From positions 15,704,246-15,768,245 of the forward strand of contig JACDQD010000006.1 in NCBI GenBank assembly GCA_019843655.1: DNA of 64,000 nucleotides, given 5' to 3'. The DNA is from Lethocerus indicus (taxonomy: Eukaryota > Arthropoda > Insecta > Hemiptera > Belostomatidae). Below, in pieces: positions 12,985 to 26,200 of the stretch (position 1 is its first letter; each line of letters begins with the position of its first letter). The translations under genes and the position numbers were made by a program. A model generated the notes under the pieces. That model saw nothing but the letters and a program-made list of their open reading frames with translations, was not told the DNA's origin and searched no databases.

Positions 12985-15900
12985 ATCATCACACGATGTG
13001 TCCACCGCCGAGGAGGCATTGCCAGTACCGGAGATCGGCACAACAAGAGGTCCTTCCACCACGGAGATGTCTCTCGCTTCCGGCCCGTTTAACAAAGTTA
13101 CGTCATCTCCGATCCGCGCTTCCGCGGTAGACGAAACTCCGCTTATTCGGGGGAGAACACTTGGTTGGATAATTGAAAATGAGAAATCCGGGATTATAGC
13201 CAATTGGTATCAAGACACATTTGCTTGCATAGTATCGACTGTGCCCTAAGAGCAATAGATGCATAAGTACGTTTCTCTTGTAGGCTTGATGGAAGAAATC
13301 AATCGTTATAGATATTTTCTGACGGTTTTAAAAATTTAATTAACGGGCCTTTAAAAATTAAATAAAGAATCAAATATTAATAGATTTTAGAGAAATTACC
13401 ATTTAAGGTCACTTTGGAAGGAAGCGTTTGGATAGTTAAAGAAAAGTAGGATAATACTGCCAAATGCAGATAAAAAAAGGGAAAAGACCGCGATCGCGTC
13501 AGATGTTTACCGTAGGACACGGAGGCGGGCTATTGATAAGATCGATAGATCGGTTTCGAGGCGATAATAAAATCAACAGGGTAAAGCCCTACCAGCACGG
13601 ACGGAAGAGAATATTACGAGGGCCTCGGTGGCCCTTCAATTCCAGATCCGGTTTAGGTGAATCTATTTTAATCGCCAGACGGAGGTAGGTTTTTGAATGG
13701 AATCACGATAGACCGGTAGTTAAAGAGTCGATATATCAGCGGATTAAACCGGAAACCTCTAAATCATTATAAATAAAGAACGGGGTGGGGGATTAGTTGC
13801 CGGTAGGATAAAACGTCCGCGACCGTACGGTGATTATATTGAAAAATTATACCATAATTTTTGAAGAAAATTAGACCACGGCTGGTGAGGGGAAAAAATA
13901 AAACAAACCCGGGACCAATCAAAAGTTGTTACATGTACACTCGAGCTTGTTATTTAGGTGTAATTTTCAGAAGGATGGAGTCCCCCAGAATACAAGAGAA
14001 ACAGTATTGAGTGTTTATTACGATGATAATAGAGAATGTAAATAGATTGGTTAATTAATATCTTTAGTTATCTATAGGATATCATAGATGATCTATGGAA
14101 TCATCACGATGTTTATGAACGTCGTATTTGAGAGTCATTGAACGTGAACCAATTTTGTTGTTCACTATTCCAAATAAATATTCCGAAGGTATTCCAAAAT
14201 GCGATTGCTTTTCCTCTATGATGGACTGTGGGGGTGGACTCAACCGTAATTCCTTAATGGGGGTGTTAAATAAAGAAAATCTCGGAAGATACGAGCGACA
14301 GGGCCTAATTTTGCAATCTGTATATTATTTTCCCCTCTTTAAATATTTAAAGATTTTTGTTAGCGAGGGAGGTGGAATTTCGGAACACCGAATTAAAGTA
14401 ACAAATTATTTTTCTGAATGTCGGAAAAACGAGTCTGAAGGGCCCCGCCAGGTGGACGAAGGCCGCACCAACGAAAATTGGACGAGAACGCGGAAGGAGG
14501 TGGGAAGAATGTCCGGGCCGTAATGAAGACGGACGAAACAAACCGGACGGGCAGCATTGAAGAGCGACACACTAATGGTAACGATAATTGACGGAAGCGG
14601 GGGAAGTTGCAGGGTCATCGACGACGTATAGGAATAAAGGTAGATATACTATATCCAACCTCTGCTTGATTCTATTAAATTTATCACAGTGTATAAATCG
14701 ATTTTTAATTCAAAGGAAGCGTGAGGTACCGAACTCTCTTTTGAGTGGTCTAAAACCAGAACAGACTTAAGTCATCGTGAACTCTACTGTTTGGTACATA
14801 GGGTAATGGAGATCAACTCGAAAACTACAGTTGTTTGCAAATAAACGCTGATATACGGGTCTCGCAGCAGAAGAAATATCCACAACACTATGCAACATAC
14901 TTGCAGGCGGAGTCGTATACCACACAAGTCTTCTTGGGAATACGAAAAACAATAACCAAAGTTGGCGTTGAAAAATGTAGCTACGGCGAGAATTTATGAT
15001 CCGGACTGCGCGGAAATGGAATCACCTAACGATAAGAATTTATAATTTTCGAAGCAGATGTATTTATTAATCTTGTGACCATCGGGAAACAACCTTGGAA
15101 AATATGTAGTCGATCGGTGAGTGGCCCTTAAGCCTAAATTTTATTTGGCGAAAATGCGGATTTGAAAACAATCGTCGTATCATAAGCGAATTGTGCATTG
15201 TTTCGAGAACAACCGCCGCCGACTTCCATATTAGGCCATAAAACGGGGGCCCGTTCGATGGGAAATCAAACCGGACTCTGTATTTTTCATTGGGCCCGCT
15301 GGAAAAGGAAAACCGAGCGCCATGACGTTGCCCCGGCTGCGCCTTAAATTCCGGTTTCATTCGCCCAGTTTAATTTCGACCCATAAATTCGGTTTGGCCC
15401 GGAGTTGATTGGACCGCACGGCTATTTATAGGGGGCCAGGCATTAATTGCTATCAACTGGCTATTGTACTTCGGTAATTAGCGTTGACAGCATTGGGCGC
15501 CAATAGCGCCGTGACGTAGCAGCGGGCGGCCGAATATCTGCGCAGTGTCTGTTATTCCGTGTCCACTAGAATTCCATTATTACTTCTCCTAATTATCTCG
15601 CGGATTTCTACCGTTATTCGTAAAACCGTTATCCCGGCTCGAATGCCTGTGTACTTGATCGGGCTTCAGTCATTTGATCGGGCTTTGGCGGAAACAAAAC
15701 TCACCCTTCCTAATGAGGGCGACGGACGTTAGACGACTCCTTCCCCCGTCCCATTCATACCGTATGATATGCATAAATGGTATCCGGTTTACGGTTTAGC
15801 GGGCCTGTAATTGGTGGTGTTTCGTTTCCGCCTTCAATAATTCCCGAGGGATATTTATATGGCCTTAACATTTTACCTCCTCGGTCCTCCCGGATATGTT

Positions 15901-18011
15901 TTCCCCGCGTTATTATTTATTACAATTGTTATATTTCAATCTCAGTCCTCCCCGTAGAGGTCAATACGTCCGCGCGATCCCTTTCCGATAGCAAACAGCA
16001 ACGTCATTACATCACGATAAGGCGTTTTGTTTTCTTATATTATCAATACGATAAACCGCTTCCTCTTACGGCATCGAATAGCCAGCGGTACTTACTAAAG
16101 TAATTCGTTCTTTTCGTTTCAAAAAATTCTGCGAAGACGTCATTATGACAGTCGTCGATAAGAAAACGTTCGAGTTAAAATTTTCCTAAAATATTACAAC
16201 CCGTTAATGTTTCTATGACGTCTTGTGCATAGGCTTTTACTAGTCGGTAGAAGCCCTTTACGATGTTACTCGGGGTCGGTCAACTCTGCAACGAAATTTA
16301 CTATTTCACACTATACACGGAAACAAAACGGGTGTACGTCCATAAAATCTCATTTCACGGTACAGTTATCGACTTTCATGTTCGAAAAACTGCGATGAAA
16401 CAATTTCATAACGCAGGACATAACCTCGTGACGTGTTAATACAGCCAAGAATAGGCGATGTAAGGAGCAAAGTCCGCGGCAATGACGTCCCCGTTCCTAT
16501 TGCGAAGGCGGGACAGAGCTTAGGTGCACGAGCACGAAAATCAAGGGCGATAGCGCATTATTATTAATAGACTGTCACGCGATATATAATACACGCCTTG
16601 TAAACAACCACGTCTTGGGTTTTGTTTGTGACGGGGGACGGCGAGATTTCTAGCCGAGCGGCGTAGTTGGCATTTGCCTGACAGATTGGGCGTATATCTT
16701 GAGAAAAAAACCGTCGACTCATCCTCAAATAGCGGGCAGGGCGAAAGGGCAAGGAGATTAACATCGTGAAATTATCACTGGAATATTACTTTTGCGGTAG
16801 TCGTAATATGAATCACAAAGACATTTACTGATTACTATTTATCTAGCGGGCAATATTTATTATAAATCGTAATAGGAGAGTTAAATAGTTATTCTCTGGT
16901 TCTCTAAGGATATTCGTTCATGTGTGACTAGTACTTGCCTAGTATATGCCTAGTCTAAAGGACAGATTTCCAGTAGCCCTTCGTCGTAGCACCTTTGCAT
17001 CAGTAGAAGAATTTCATTGATTCATGACGGTAGTGATTTTACATTTCGTTCTAATTTGTTTGAACCATATTTTAATCACTATGGAAATTCGTCAGAAACT
17101 ATAAATTCAGATACTATTGACAAATAAGCGATTCATCGTCCCAATCGTCGTATGGCTTTCCAAATAGAACTTCTTCTTCCAAATGGCCCCCGCTTCAATA
17201 CTGACTGCAGCCTGCGGGGTTAGCAGGCTCGTCTCCCTATCATATAGGGCAGGTTTGGGAAAAGTACAATTTGTCGGTAATTCGTGGGGCACGTTGCGTC
17301 CTGAAGAAATGAAGCAGGAGCGTTGCGGTGTACCCACCTGCCGCCTTCCGGCCTCCACTTCGACGACCGCCCAAACTAAATTGGACCGTCCTAAGGGGCG
17401 CCCTCCCATTAACGCTAAATGGGCCGACCTATATTTGATAATCGCGTGATTGTACGATCGCGGGGGGAGGGACAACTCTTGACGTCAATTAGTTGGTTGT
17501 TACCCATCAGCGGTGGGGACATTATACTGAAGTTACTGCTGTGCATCAAATAATTACAGTGTCCACTTAATTATATACAAATAATAATATAGGTAGGAAG
17601 AACAATCCTATCTATCTCTATTCCGCTATTCCATCCCACTGCACTCCTATAAATTCAGGGAGGCGTTATTTTTTCCAACAATGTTCCTTCAATGACACTC
17701 GGTATTGAGCATATACATTTAACTGAACCTAAATATGCTAAAGTGTTATATTGTTCTCGTGTTTGAAAATCTATGAGCTATCCCAACAGCTGCAATTTCT
17801 TACTAATTGGTTTGACCGAGAATTTTGACCCTCAAAAAAAGGTTCGAGGCCTTGTGTAGTCCTTCGCTTAGAAAGTTGAAAGGAACTGTCGCCATGACAG
17901 GGGGCTAGTAGGAGCGGTCCAGATGAAAGAGGAAAACTCGTAAAAAGCAGTCAAAGAAGGAAAATCTCGAATTCGGACCGATACAGGGAAATGGGAGAAA
18001 CGTGCCAAAGA

Positions 18012-18024
18012 CCCCCCCCCCCCC
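18012..18024. repeat. Poly-C run (13)
   Basis: Thirteen consecutive C; this may be length-unstable or miscounted in the assembly. Confidence 0.95.
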
Positions 18025-18091
18025 GGGCTGGATCGACACGCGTTTCCGCCAATATTGGGGTCCCAGCCATAAACTCAAGGAAGAAATACTG

Positions 18092-18120
<29 letters not shown>
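18092..18120. repeat. (CT)n microsatellite
   Basis: About 14 CT units, uninterrupted, 70 bp after the poly-C run. Confidence 0.97.
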
Positions 18121-18125
<5 letters not shown>

Positions 18126-20047
18126 GTGCCCGGTGTGAAAGTTAAACTTGGAATTAAAAGCGAGGTTTACTGCTCAACAGTTAAAATGAAATAAAAACTC
18201 CAATAGACATTTTTTCACAGCCCCACGCTGGTGTGTCCCATATTTCGGACCGCGCTTGCCGGAATCTCAATATATTCCATAATATATTGCAGTCATAACT
18301 ATTTATTGATGTATCAGCAGTGCAATATATTTCCTACTTTAAAAAAAGAAATACGGGATTTCGTTTTGTTGTAAATTCATATCTGAAATGTGATGTATTT
18401 TCAATAAAGGTGTTTGATTACACAATAAATTAATTATTGGAAGTAGAAGTAAACGGGGGTGGTATATATGGATGTCGGATATAATTCGAATACTTCATAG
18501 GAATTGGCTGGCGTTACGCGATACAATAAAACCCTCGTGGGGATATTTAAACTGCACGGTATGACCATTATCGCAGGATAATGGAAAGGAACGCCTCCTC
18601 GAAATGGGAAATATATTGCCCACTTTTGCTGTTGCCCTGAAGAACGATATCCTTAAGCAGTCGTCGCACGCACATTAGCGAAAAAAAACTGGACGCTTTC
18701 GCGAGATGAAGAAAGACGATGTGACATCAATATACGTTATTACAGCCAGTCCACCCCCGCCCACCACGCCAAGTAAACGTTCACTTCTTATTAAGTACCG
18801 AAACAATCTTGTTGCCATATTTGTATCATTGTTAAGCGACGTTTTTCTATTAATTTTTTTCCTCCGTTCATCTCCCTATAATATTTCAACAAATGCAGTT
18901 ATTTATATATGGAGTCACGTAGGAGTTTCGTGTTGGAACGAAGCTGAGGCATGTTAGGAGTTACAGGGCAAGTTTTTATGGACCACTGTGTAACTTGACA
19001 ATAATTTAGTAGTTTGATCTGCAGACTTATTGGTCAGTTTATATATGAAGCGACCGTCAGGTAAGATTTTCAGATACGAATTTTTAATTGAGCTCCATAT
19101 TTGGGACATGTAGAAAAGACCGAGAGAAAAATTTCACAAATACCGCTCAACAATAGCTGGTACTAACACCGCGAATAGTAATGTTTTTAAATGACTTAAA
19201 AAACTATTGGATTCATAAATTTTTTCGGTAACCAATTGTCTGTTGAAAGAAAACTTTATCGAACAATTTTGATGGGGCAAAAACATTTCGTGACAAATGG
19301 CTTGTTTTTTCCCCCCTATAATTTTCTTCATACTATTTTTTGGTAGGACTCTGAATCTATTTAAGCCTGCTGTCAAACAGAACAGCGAACACTCGTGTTA
19401 GTGTTGACTGTTCGCTTCCTCGTCCATTAAAGTGAGTTGCTTACTATTATACTAATTTTGTAGTAGTTATCTGCTTCGCAGTTTTCAATGGTTTACAGTT
19501 GCGTCACATTATCTGTGTTTTCTGTCATAGGCTTATCACTAGACAGTTCTTTATGGAATTAAGACGAAGTTAAATATGACTGGTAATAGGAGACGAAACT
19601 TTCTATGGATGCTGAGCTGAGACTATTTTGTTTATACTTAGGTAACAACGTGTATCAATATAAATTTAGTTTTAATTTAGCCATATTGCGGAACTCCTGT
19701 ACCTTTCTCTACCTCCGGCCAATTATGAACATTTTTTGCTCACCTTAGGAACGCGGGCGTCCTCAGACGGGGGGATGTGGGAACGCGAATAATTCCAATC
19801 GGCAGTCCGCGAAACCGCATAATCCAGGGGGGAAGGCCGGCCTAATGACGTTGTCCGGAGAGAGGGATCATCGCCTATTATAAGGATCCTTTAATTTATT
19901 ATGCCCATTCCGGGAGATCTTCCCTTTTAAAAGGGGCAAAAAAGGAGCAGAAAGAAGGCGGAGAGAAGGCTCCTCCTGTATACAGAATTAAGTCTAATTA
20001 AGTCTTCAGGGCCGCTCTATTTCTGCCCCGAGCAGCGTCGTTTGGGT

Positions 20048-20061
20048 CCCCCCCCCCCCCC
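20048..20061. repeat. Poly-C run (14)
   Basis: Fourteen consecutive C in otherwise ordinary intron sequence. Confidence 0.95.
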
Positions 20062-20167
20062 GGACTAACGGTTTTGAAAACCGCTTTTACCCAGTCAATT
20101 AAAAAGCTTAGCGCTCTCAGAATCCCGCGCGGAATCTTATATTAGGGCCGGTCCCTGCAGCGGGACC

Positions 20168-20177
20168 TTATATATAT

Positions 20178-20245
<68 letters not shown>
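20168..20245. repeat. Compound (TA)n(CA)n(TA)n microsatellite
   Basis: A short TA run, a CA run (20178-20198), then a long TA run to 20245. Confidence 0.97.
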
Positions 20246-20247
<2 letters not shown>

Positions 20248-23200
20248 GCTACCAAATGGGTTTGTAGGTTTCTGGAGCGTGTGGGTGGCGCCCAGAACCC
20301 ATCTAAGTGGGGATATTGGGAGTCAATTAATTTCTTTTCTTTTTTTGTATAACCGATAGGTCCGAATTCATCAATATTGAAACGCCCCCAGTTTCCAGTA
20401 GACTGCGTAATTAATTTTTCATTGTCGGCACATATAAATTGGCGGCCCCGAGATGGCGGCTCGTTATATATCTATAACTCGGCCATGGGAAAACGCGCAA
20501 ATTCTGAATAATTCATGATTCCGCGGCCGAAGGAATAATAAATCGCTAAGAGCCGACCAATCGATTAGCTCTGCTGATCTAGCCAATTCGTAATGGCGGC
20601 CGGAATTATTACATTATAGATTTTAGCGGGAATCGTTATTTCCGATGACAAACATTAAGTATTAAGTAGATTAGTTTAATCACACAGTAATATTTTTATT
20701 TCGATACATTAGACTACATTATCCCTCAATATTTCGTCATTAAATACGTTGGATGGTACGTTGAATCATGGTTAATAAGTGTTAATGTTGTTAATAAGCT
20801 TGACAGGAAAATAGTATATTATATAAGAAAAAGAATATTATATTTTTTATTAACTCAGTAGTTTAATATAAATAGTATCTCCTATTAAATATTAATATGA
20901 GGTATAGGTTTCCCTTTATTCAGAGGTGCCGTTTTAGGCTCATATTAAGTCATGATGGTACAAAATACATTAATTATCCTGCTCTATTTAAGTGTACTCG
21001 TGCATTGGACATTAAGCATAGCAAACTACAACTCCAGCACTCTATTTCAATCTCGCAACCTCATTAGCGTTCACGAATGTATTAAACCGGCTGGAAGGAT
21101 AACGTTGAGAAGGTATAAAAGTAAATTCCAATATTTAAAAATAAATCGCTATGTCGGTTTCAGAGTTAAGGGCAAAATTAATTTTAAAACCGACAACAGC
21201 CGGTCGCTCCCGATGATCCATTGGGAGGGTGGTTGGTATGGACGCGGCAAAACATTTTCCAATAGTCCCAACGTACAACAATGCGAACTTGATTTGCGCT
21301 TGCGACCGCAATACCAACGTTGAAATCGCAATTATTTCCAATACTGCTACGAATGTACGTAGAGTGCAACGAATTTACAACAGAATTGAAAATCTCATTT
21401 CCTTTAAATCCGCCTTCTGAACAGGAAAGCTTATAATATTCGCTCATTCGGCTGGTTCAGTGTCCACGTTTGGGGTGTTTAGGTGAATGTCAGTAATTCC
21501 CAAAAAGAATCTCACTGCTAGGCCAATGATTTAAAGCTGAGGATTCTGGTTTTTAGCCAAATTCTAGTAATATATAAATGTATATAAACCTTTTTACTGG
21601 TGTATTCTGATTGGAGGGTGTAATTTCAGATTACTGGTCGGACCAGATGCCGTTAAGGATCCAGTTAGCGAAGTGTCTGATTACTTGAGCGGTCCATTGA
21701 AGCTCTGTCCGGCTACGGTGGCACTTTCACCTTTGCCTGTTCAATCTTAGGCAGTTTAATATTGGGCATTTTAATGTCCAGAAGTCGGCCATTATACGCA
21801 TTTTCCGAAATGGACCAACGAATTAGAAAGAATTATAAGCAATCGACGTTATAATGAACAAATTGCCCGGTTACTTAATATTCAGGAAATTCCCAGATAT
21901 TTGCATCGCACTAAATTCGCACGCTCAAACATATGGAATAAAAATATGTTTTAGTTGGACTATAGAATACTTATTAAATTAAAGTAAATAGGCCATAACT
22001 TAAAGATTAAGTAATTTACGCGTTAATATGTCCCCTTTCTAGATGATTCTCTTGGGCAAAATACACTCTGTTACCCAACAGGTGGTAATAACTCGACAAG
22101 AAATCTAATTCAATTTTATTAGACTTTTTGTTTACAATAATTAGTACAGATAATTTTTTAAGCAACAATCAATTAGCGCCGACATCAAAACTGTAATTTT
22201 TTGATCCTTGTTGAGCAAACAAGGCGGATTACACAACAGCGATGAAATATTGGAAACGGAGATTTAATAATGTTTGAACGACAACAAATATAAATGTCTT
22301 TTCTTTGTTTATAAGAAACGCGCTTAATTAACAATTTTATTTACACTAATAACATTACATCGAGTGCGACATTTAATCAAGGATATCGAATTTATTGATC
22401 TATGCTCTTATTGGGACGTGAAGCTTTTTTTAGTATTATTAGGCGGATGATAAGTGCGAAGCAATTGACCGGTCACCTACCACCAGTATTGACACACAGT
22501 CCCAAGATACCCTCATTCTGACATATAACTGTTCCGTGATTCGTTTAAATAAATATTATGGAGATAAAGTAGGTAACATAAATATTTTTGTCAAACGCGG
22601 CGGTTCGTAATTAGGCGAAATTCTTCGGTATTTTTACATATGCCTATTGGGCATTTCGTACTCGTTACGTTGAAATTTACGATTTCACTGAAAGACAGGT
22701 GGAATCTGTATTTTTTTTTGCGAAATCAGTCTTGAAATTTCTGCGGCATGTAATAACTAGATCGAGGCGCGGTCGGTCGGGCAGATATATGGCGCAGATT
22801 AAGTATATGGCCTTATATTCGTTAAAGGCATTTCAACGCTCCCAGTCATTATACGGCCATTGCTTTGGCACATAGCCCATATTCCGATCGGCTAAACGAT
22901 TTCATATTTCTTTACAGTATCCAGAACTTATTTTCTCGCAAATTAATTGGCGGCTCAGAACTCGAGTAATTAATCTCGTGGAAGAGAATCGACGAGGAAA
23001 TAAATATAAGATTAATGAAATCCAGTCGAGGATTATCGGTAGACCTTTCGAACTTTAACTACCGTGTTGTCGGGCGGTAATGCGTTTTCGAAAATTCGGT
23101 ACGGTAAATTATAATTCAATTCGACGCCGTTCGGATAATGGCGGTGGCCAGCGCCGACGATTGCGCCACATTTTCAATTTCGATTGGAGCGGGTAAAAGT

Positions 23201-26200
23201 GCAATCAATCGGCGACCGAACAATGGAATGCCGATTTTATGAATGAAAATCGTCCGAAGGAACGCACCCGCGATTGGGCAACAACCAAGGCCGAGTTTGA
23301 AACTCGGTAACGTCATAGATGAGGTCAAACAATAAGGTAATAACAACAATTTCATTTTTGATTTCAATATACCATACCCACACTAATTGATATAAACACT
23401 ATTTTAAAAACCTGAATTGTTCCCTTGGACGTTGGCGAAACATTCCTATCGCTCGTGTAATTGTTTTCCGCCTCTCGTCCCTTTGGCTGGCCGTTTTCGG
23501 GTTTTCAACATCGTTAGTTGAATTCCGTCAGCAATATATATTGTCGATGCAGTATCCTGTCAGGACTGTCACTGCACTGTTCCTATTGTACAGTCACTGT
23601 CTAATATTATTGACAATAAACGATAGGAATTGTACCGACGGTTTTTTGGCGGCCTAAAACTTTGAAGTGTTTTAAAATGTTTTACATGTACTCCAGAATC
23701 AAGTTCTTTAACTGGAAATTCAGGAACTGTTTCAAGGTGCATTGACTGTGCTTTTATTTTCTACAATTCGGCTAGAGTATTTCCAAAATGTGGACCTTGT
23801 TTCCACTAATTATTATACTTAAAATGATTCACTCAACGATGAGATTTATTCAAACGTTATCGAAACATCTGGTACCGCCTCTACATCGCCTCCGAACGAT
23901 TCTCACAGCGTTGAGTGCACCCACTACACTCTGAAGTGCATTACTAATCGACGGAATTAATTTTTGCAGACAATTCAGACTGAATGAGCCAAACTGTGGT
24001 TTAGACAGAATCTTACGTCATTGAATACCTCAGAGTGACTGATGTTTCGCGACCGTTTCGGTATATAAATTTCTACACGAAGGAATCGCCTATAAGATTA
24101 ATTTAATTATGAATTCGGATTATTAAGGATCATAGGCGAAGTCCCCGTTCAGTTCATTACACGATTATATTATGTAAGAGTTTATTTGGTACGATATAAA
24201 ATATCCAAACTACAATAAACACTCTGCAGCTCTGGTACACATTTTCGTATTGTAATTTTGTTTACATGGGATGAGGTTTCAATCCGCGGTCATTTGAAAA
24301 GAAAACAGATACCGTATATTTAATTACCTCCACTGAATCTGCGACATCATGCCTACCTGTTTGTTAATTCACAGTTCCTCGGCACTGTGGCTAATTTAGA
24401 TTAGCATTAATGGCGCACTAAATCATCTAAAGAGTGAGCCGTTCATCACCTGATTCGAGTTTCGAATCGGACGGTGAGGATCCGTCATCAGATGCTATCG
24501 GACCCCGACCCAGATCAAGCTCGCTTTCCAATCGGGACGTTTCTGCGATCTTCGGGTTTAAATTTTTTCTATTTTCTCCGGGTCTGTTTTTCTGAATTTT
24601 TTCGTGCCGGAGGTGGGCGGTCGCGACGAGCGGCCGGGACGTTAACCGGCCCAAATTTATTTCGCGTATCCGAGAACGCTTTAAAACACCACGCTGACCC
24701 GGATCTGTCCTCTGTCGGATTCCACGTCGCCGAATAACACGCTTACCGTTTTAAAACCGAAGGGTGGTGGGGGTTAATAGCCCTTTTTTTAGAAAATTGG
24801 GTCAATAGACCAGATGAGGGGTCCACTGCTGTATCGTAGACCGATGAATGATAAATTATGAGATGAGACCATTACCGGCTACACAGAAGGTGGGATAATC
24901 TCTACCGATCGAAAAAGGAGACACACATTTGGAATTCAAAACAAAAAAGTTTCTATTCGACGAGTGGAGGTAGAAAACCGTAAGAACGATATAATTGTTA
25001 ATGCCAATAATTATTGAGATGATTACATTAAACTGGTGATACGAGTTAAACATTATAATATGGGATTCGCCGGTTTAAATTTTAAAAACTTTTCAGCGAG
25101 CCAATTTTTTTTTGCCCCAGCGAAAGTGCAACGGATTAAGTCATAAAATTAACAAAACCGAAACCGGTCTCAGTTTGGTCCAGGGGTATTATGAGCGAAG
25201 TAAATCTGAAAGGATGAGGTTGTGAAATCCCACAGCGCCGGAGAATTTCATTAAGCAAGAAGCGTGATCCAGCAGTAGGCCTTAGATTTGAAATTGGTAA
25301 TTCCATTCTTTAATTCTCAAATCGATGTTGCTTATCAAGTTTGTCTTCGAAGTTCCTTTAGTCGAAAGATTAGTAGTGTAATAGATCTAAACGAAAACAA
25401 AAGGACTTGTCAAGACTAAATTGCCATATCAAGTTAACTTACAGCAGTTTATAACTAATAAATTGTTTCAGCACTGAAATATTAGGAACTTTTAGAATTA
25501 AATATAAAGTTAGAGTGATCAAACAAAACTATTATAATAAGCTTCCAAAATTGTATTATACGATGTTGTAACACTAGTTTTCATTTTCACGTAAATACAA
25601 TATTCCGCAGCATTAATGTAATTTTACACGCGTTTTTTTTGTTCTTTTATCCGCAAGAAACTCAATTGAGAAGACTCCTAATTCCTCCCTAATTTTCCTT
25701 CACAACGTGAAATTTATTAGTCGAAATATCCAGCGAGGGAGGCAACAGCACGCTCGGCTGAATTTGTATTCCGACCGCTTGCGGTTTTTAAGCTCGAACG
25801 GAGCCCGGTGTCTGTGCCTGCAATGAAAGAAGTATTCAGTATCATGAGATAATTTGAGAAGAAAAAAGTATGCGTGCCGTTGTGTAAGTCGTATTTCATT
25901 TTACCGGTTCGGAAATGTTCATTGCAGTTAGTTAATTTTCCTAGCATTAAATCCAGATTAAGATTGGTACGAATGTATGTGCATGTTTCAGATTCGTAAA
26001 GTAAATGTTCTTTCACATGTGTACTTCACAATACACAGATGTGTAAAGTAAAAGCAAATTATTAAAATTACATTAGCAATTACTTAGCACGATCTTAGTA
26101 TTTTCCTAACCCACTTATAAGATATAATAACAATATTGTCACATGTATCATTAAATATTACACTATATGACTATACCGGCTCATAAATAAGCGCGATTTC

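Noticed and set aside
16096..16135. About 33-nt microexon candidate before a TTTA|GTAAGTACC donor on the minus strand
   Set aside because: The acceptor lacks a pyrimidine tract and the Lys/Arg/Leu translation is uninformative; likely chance.
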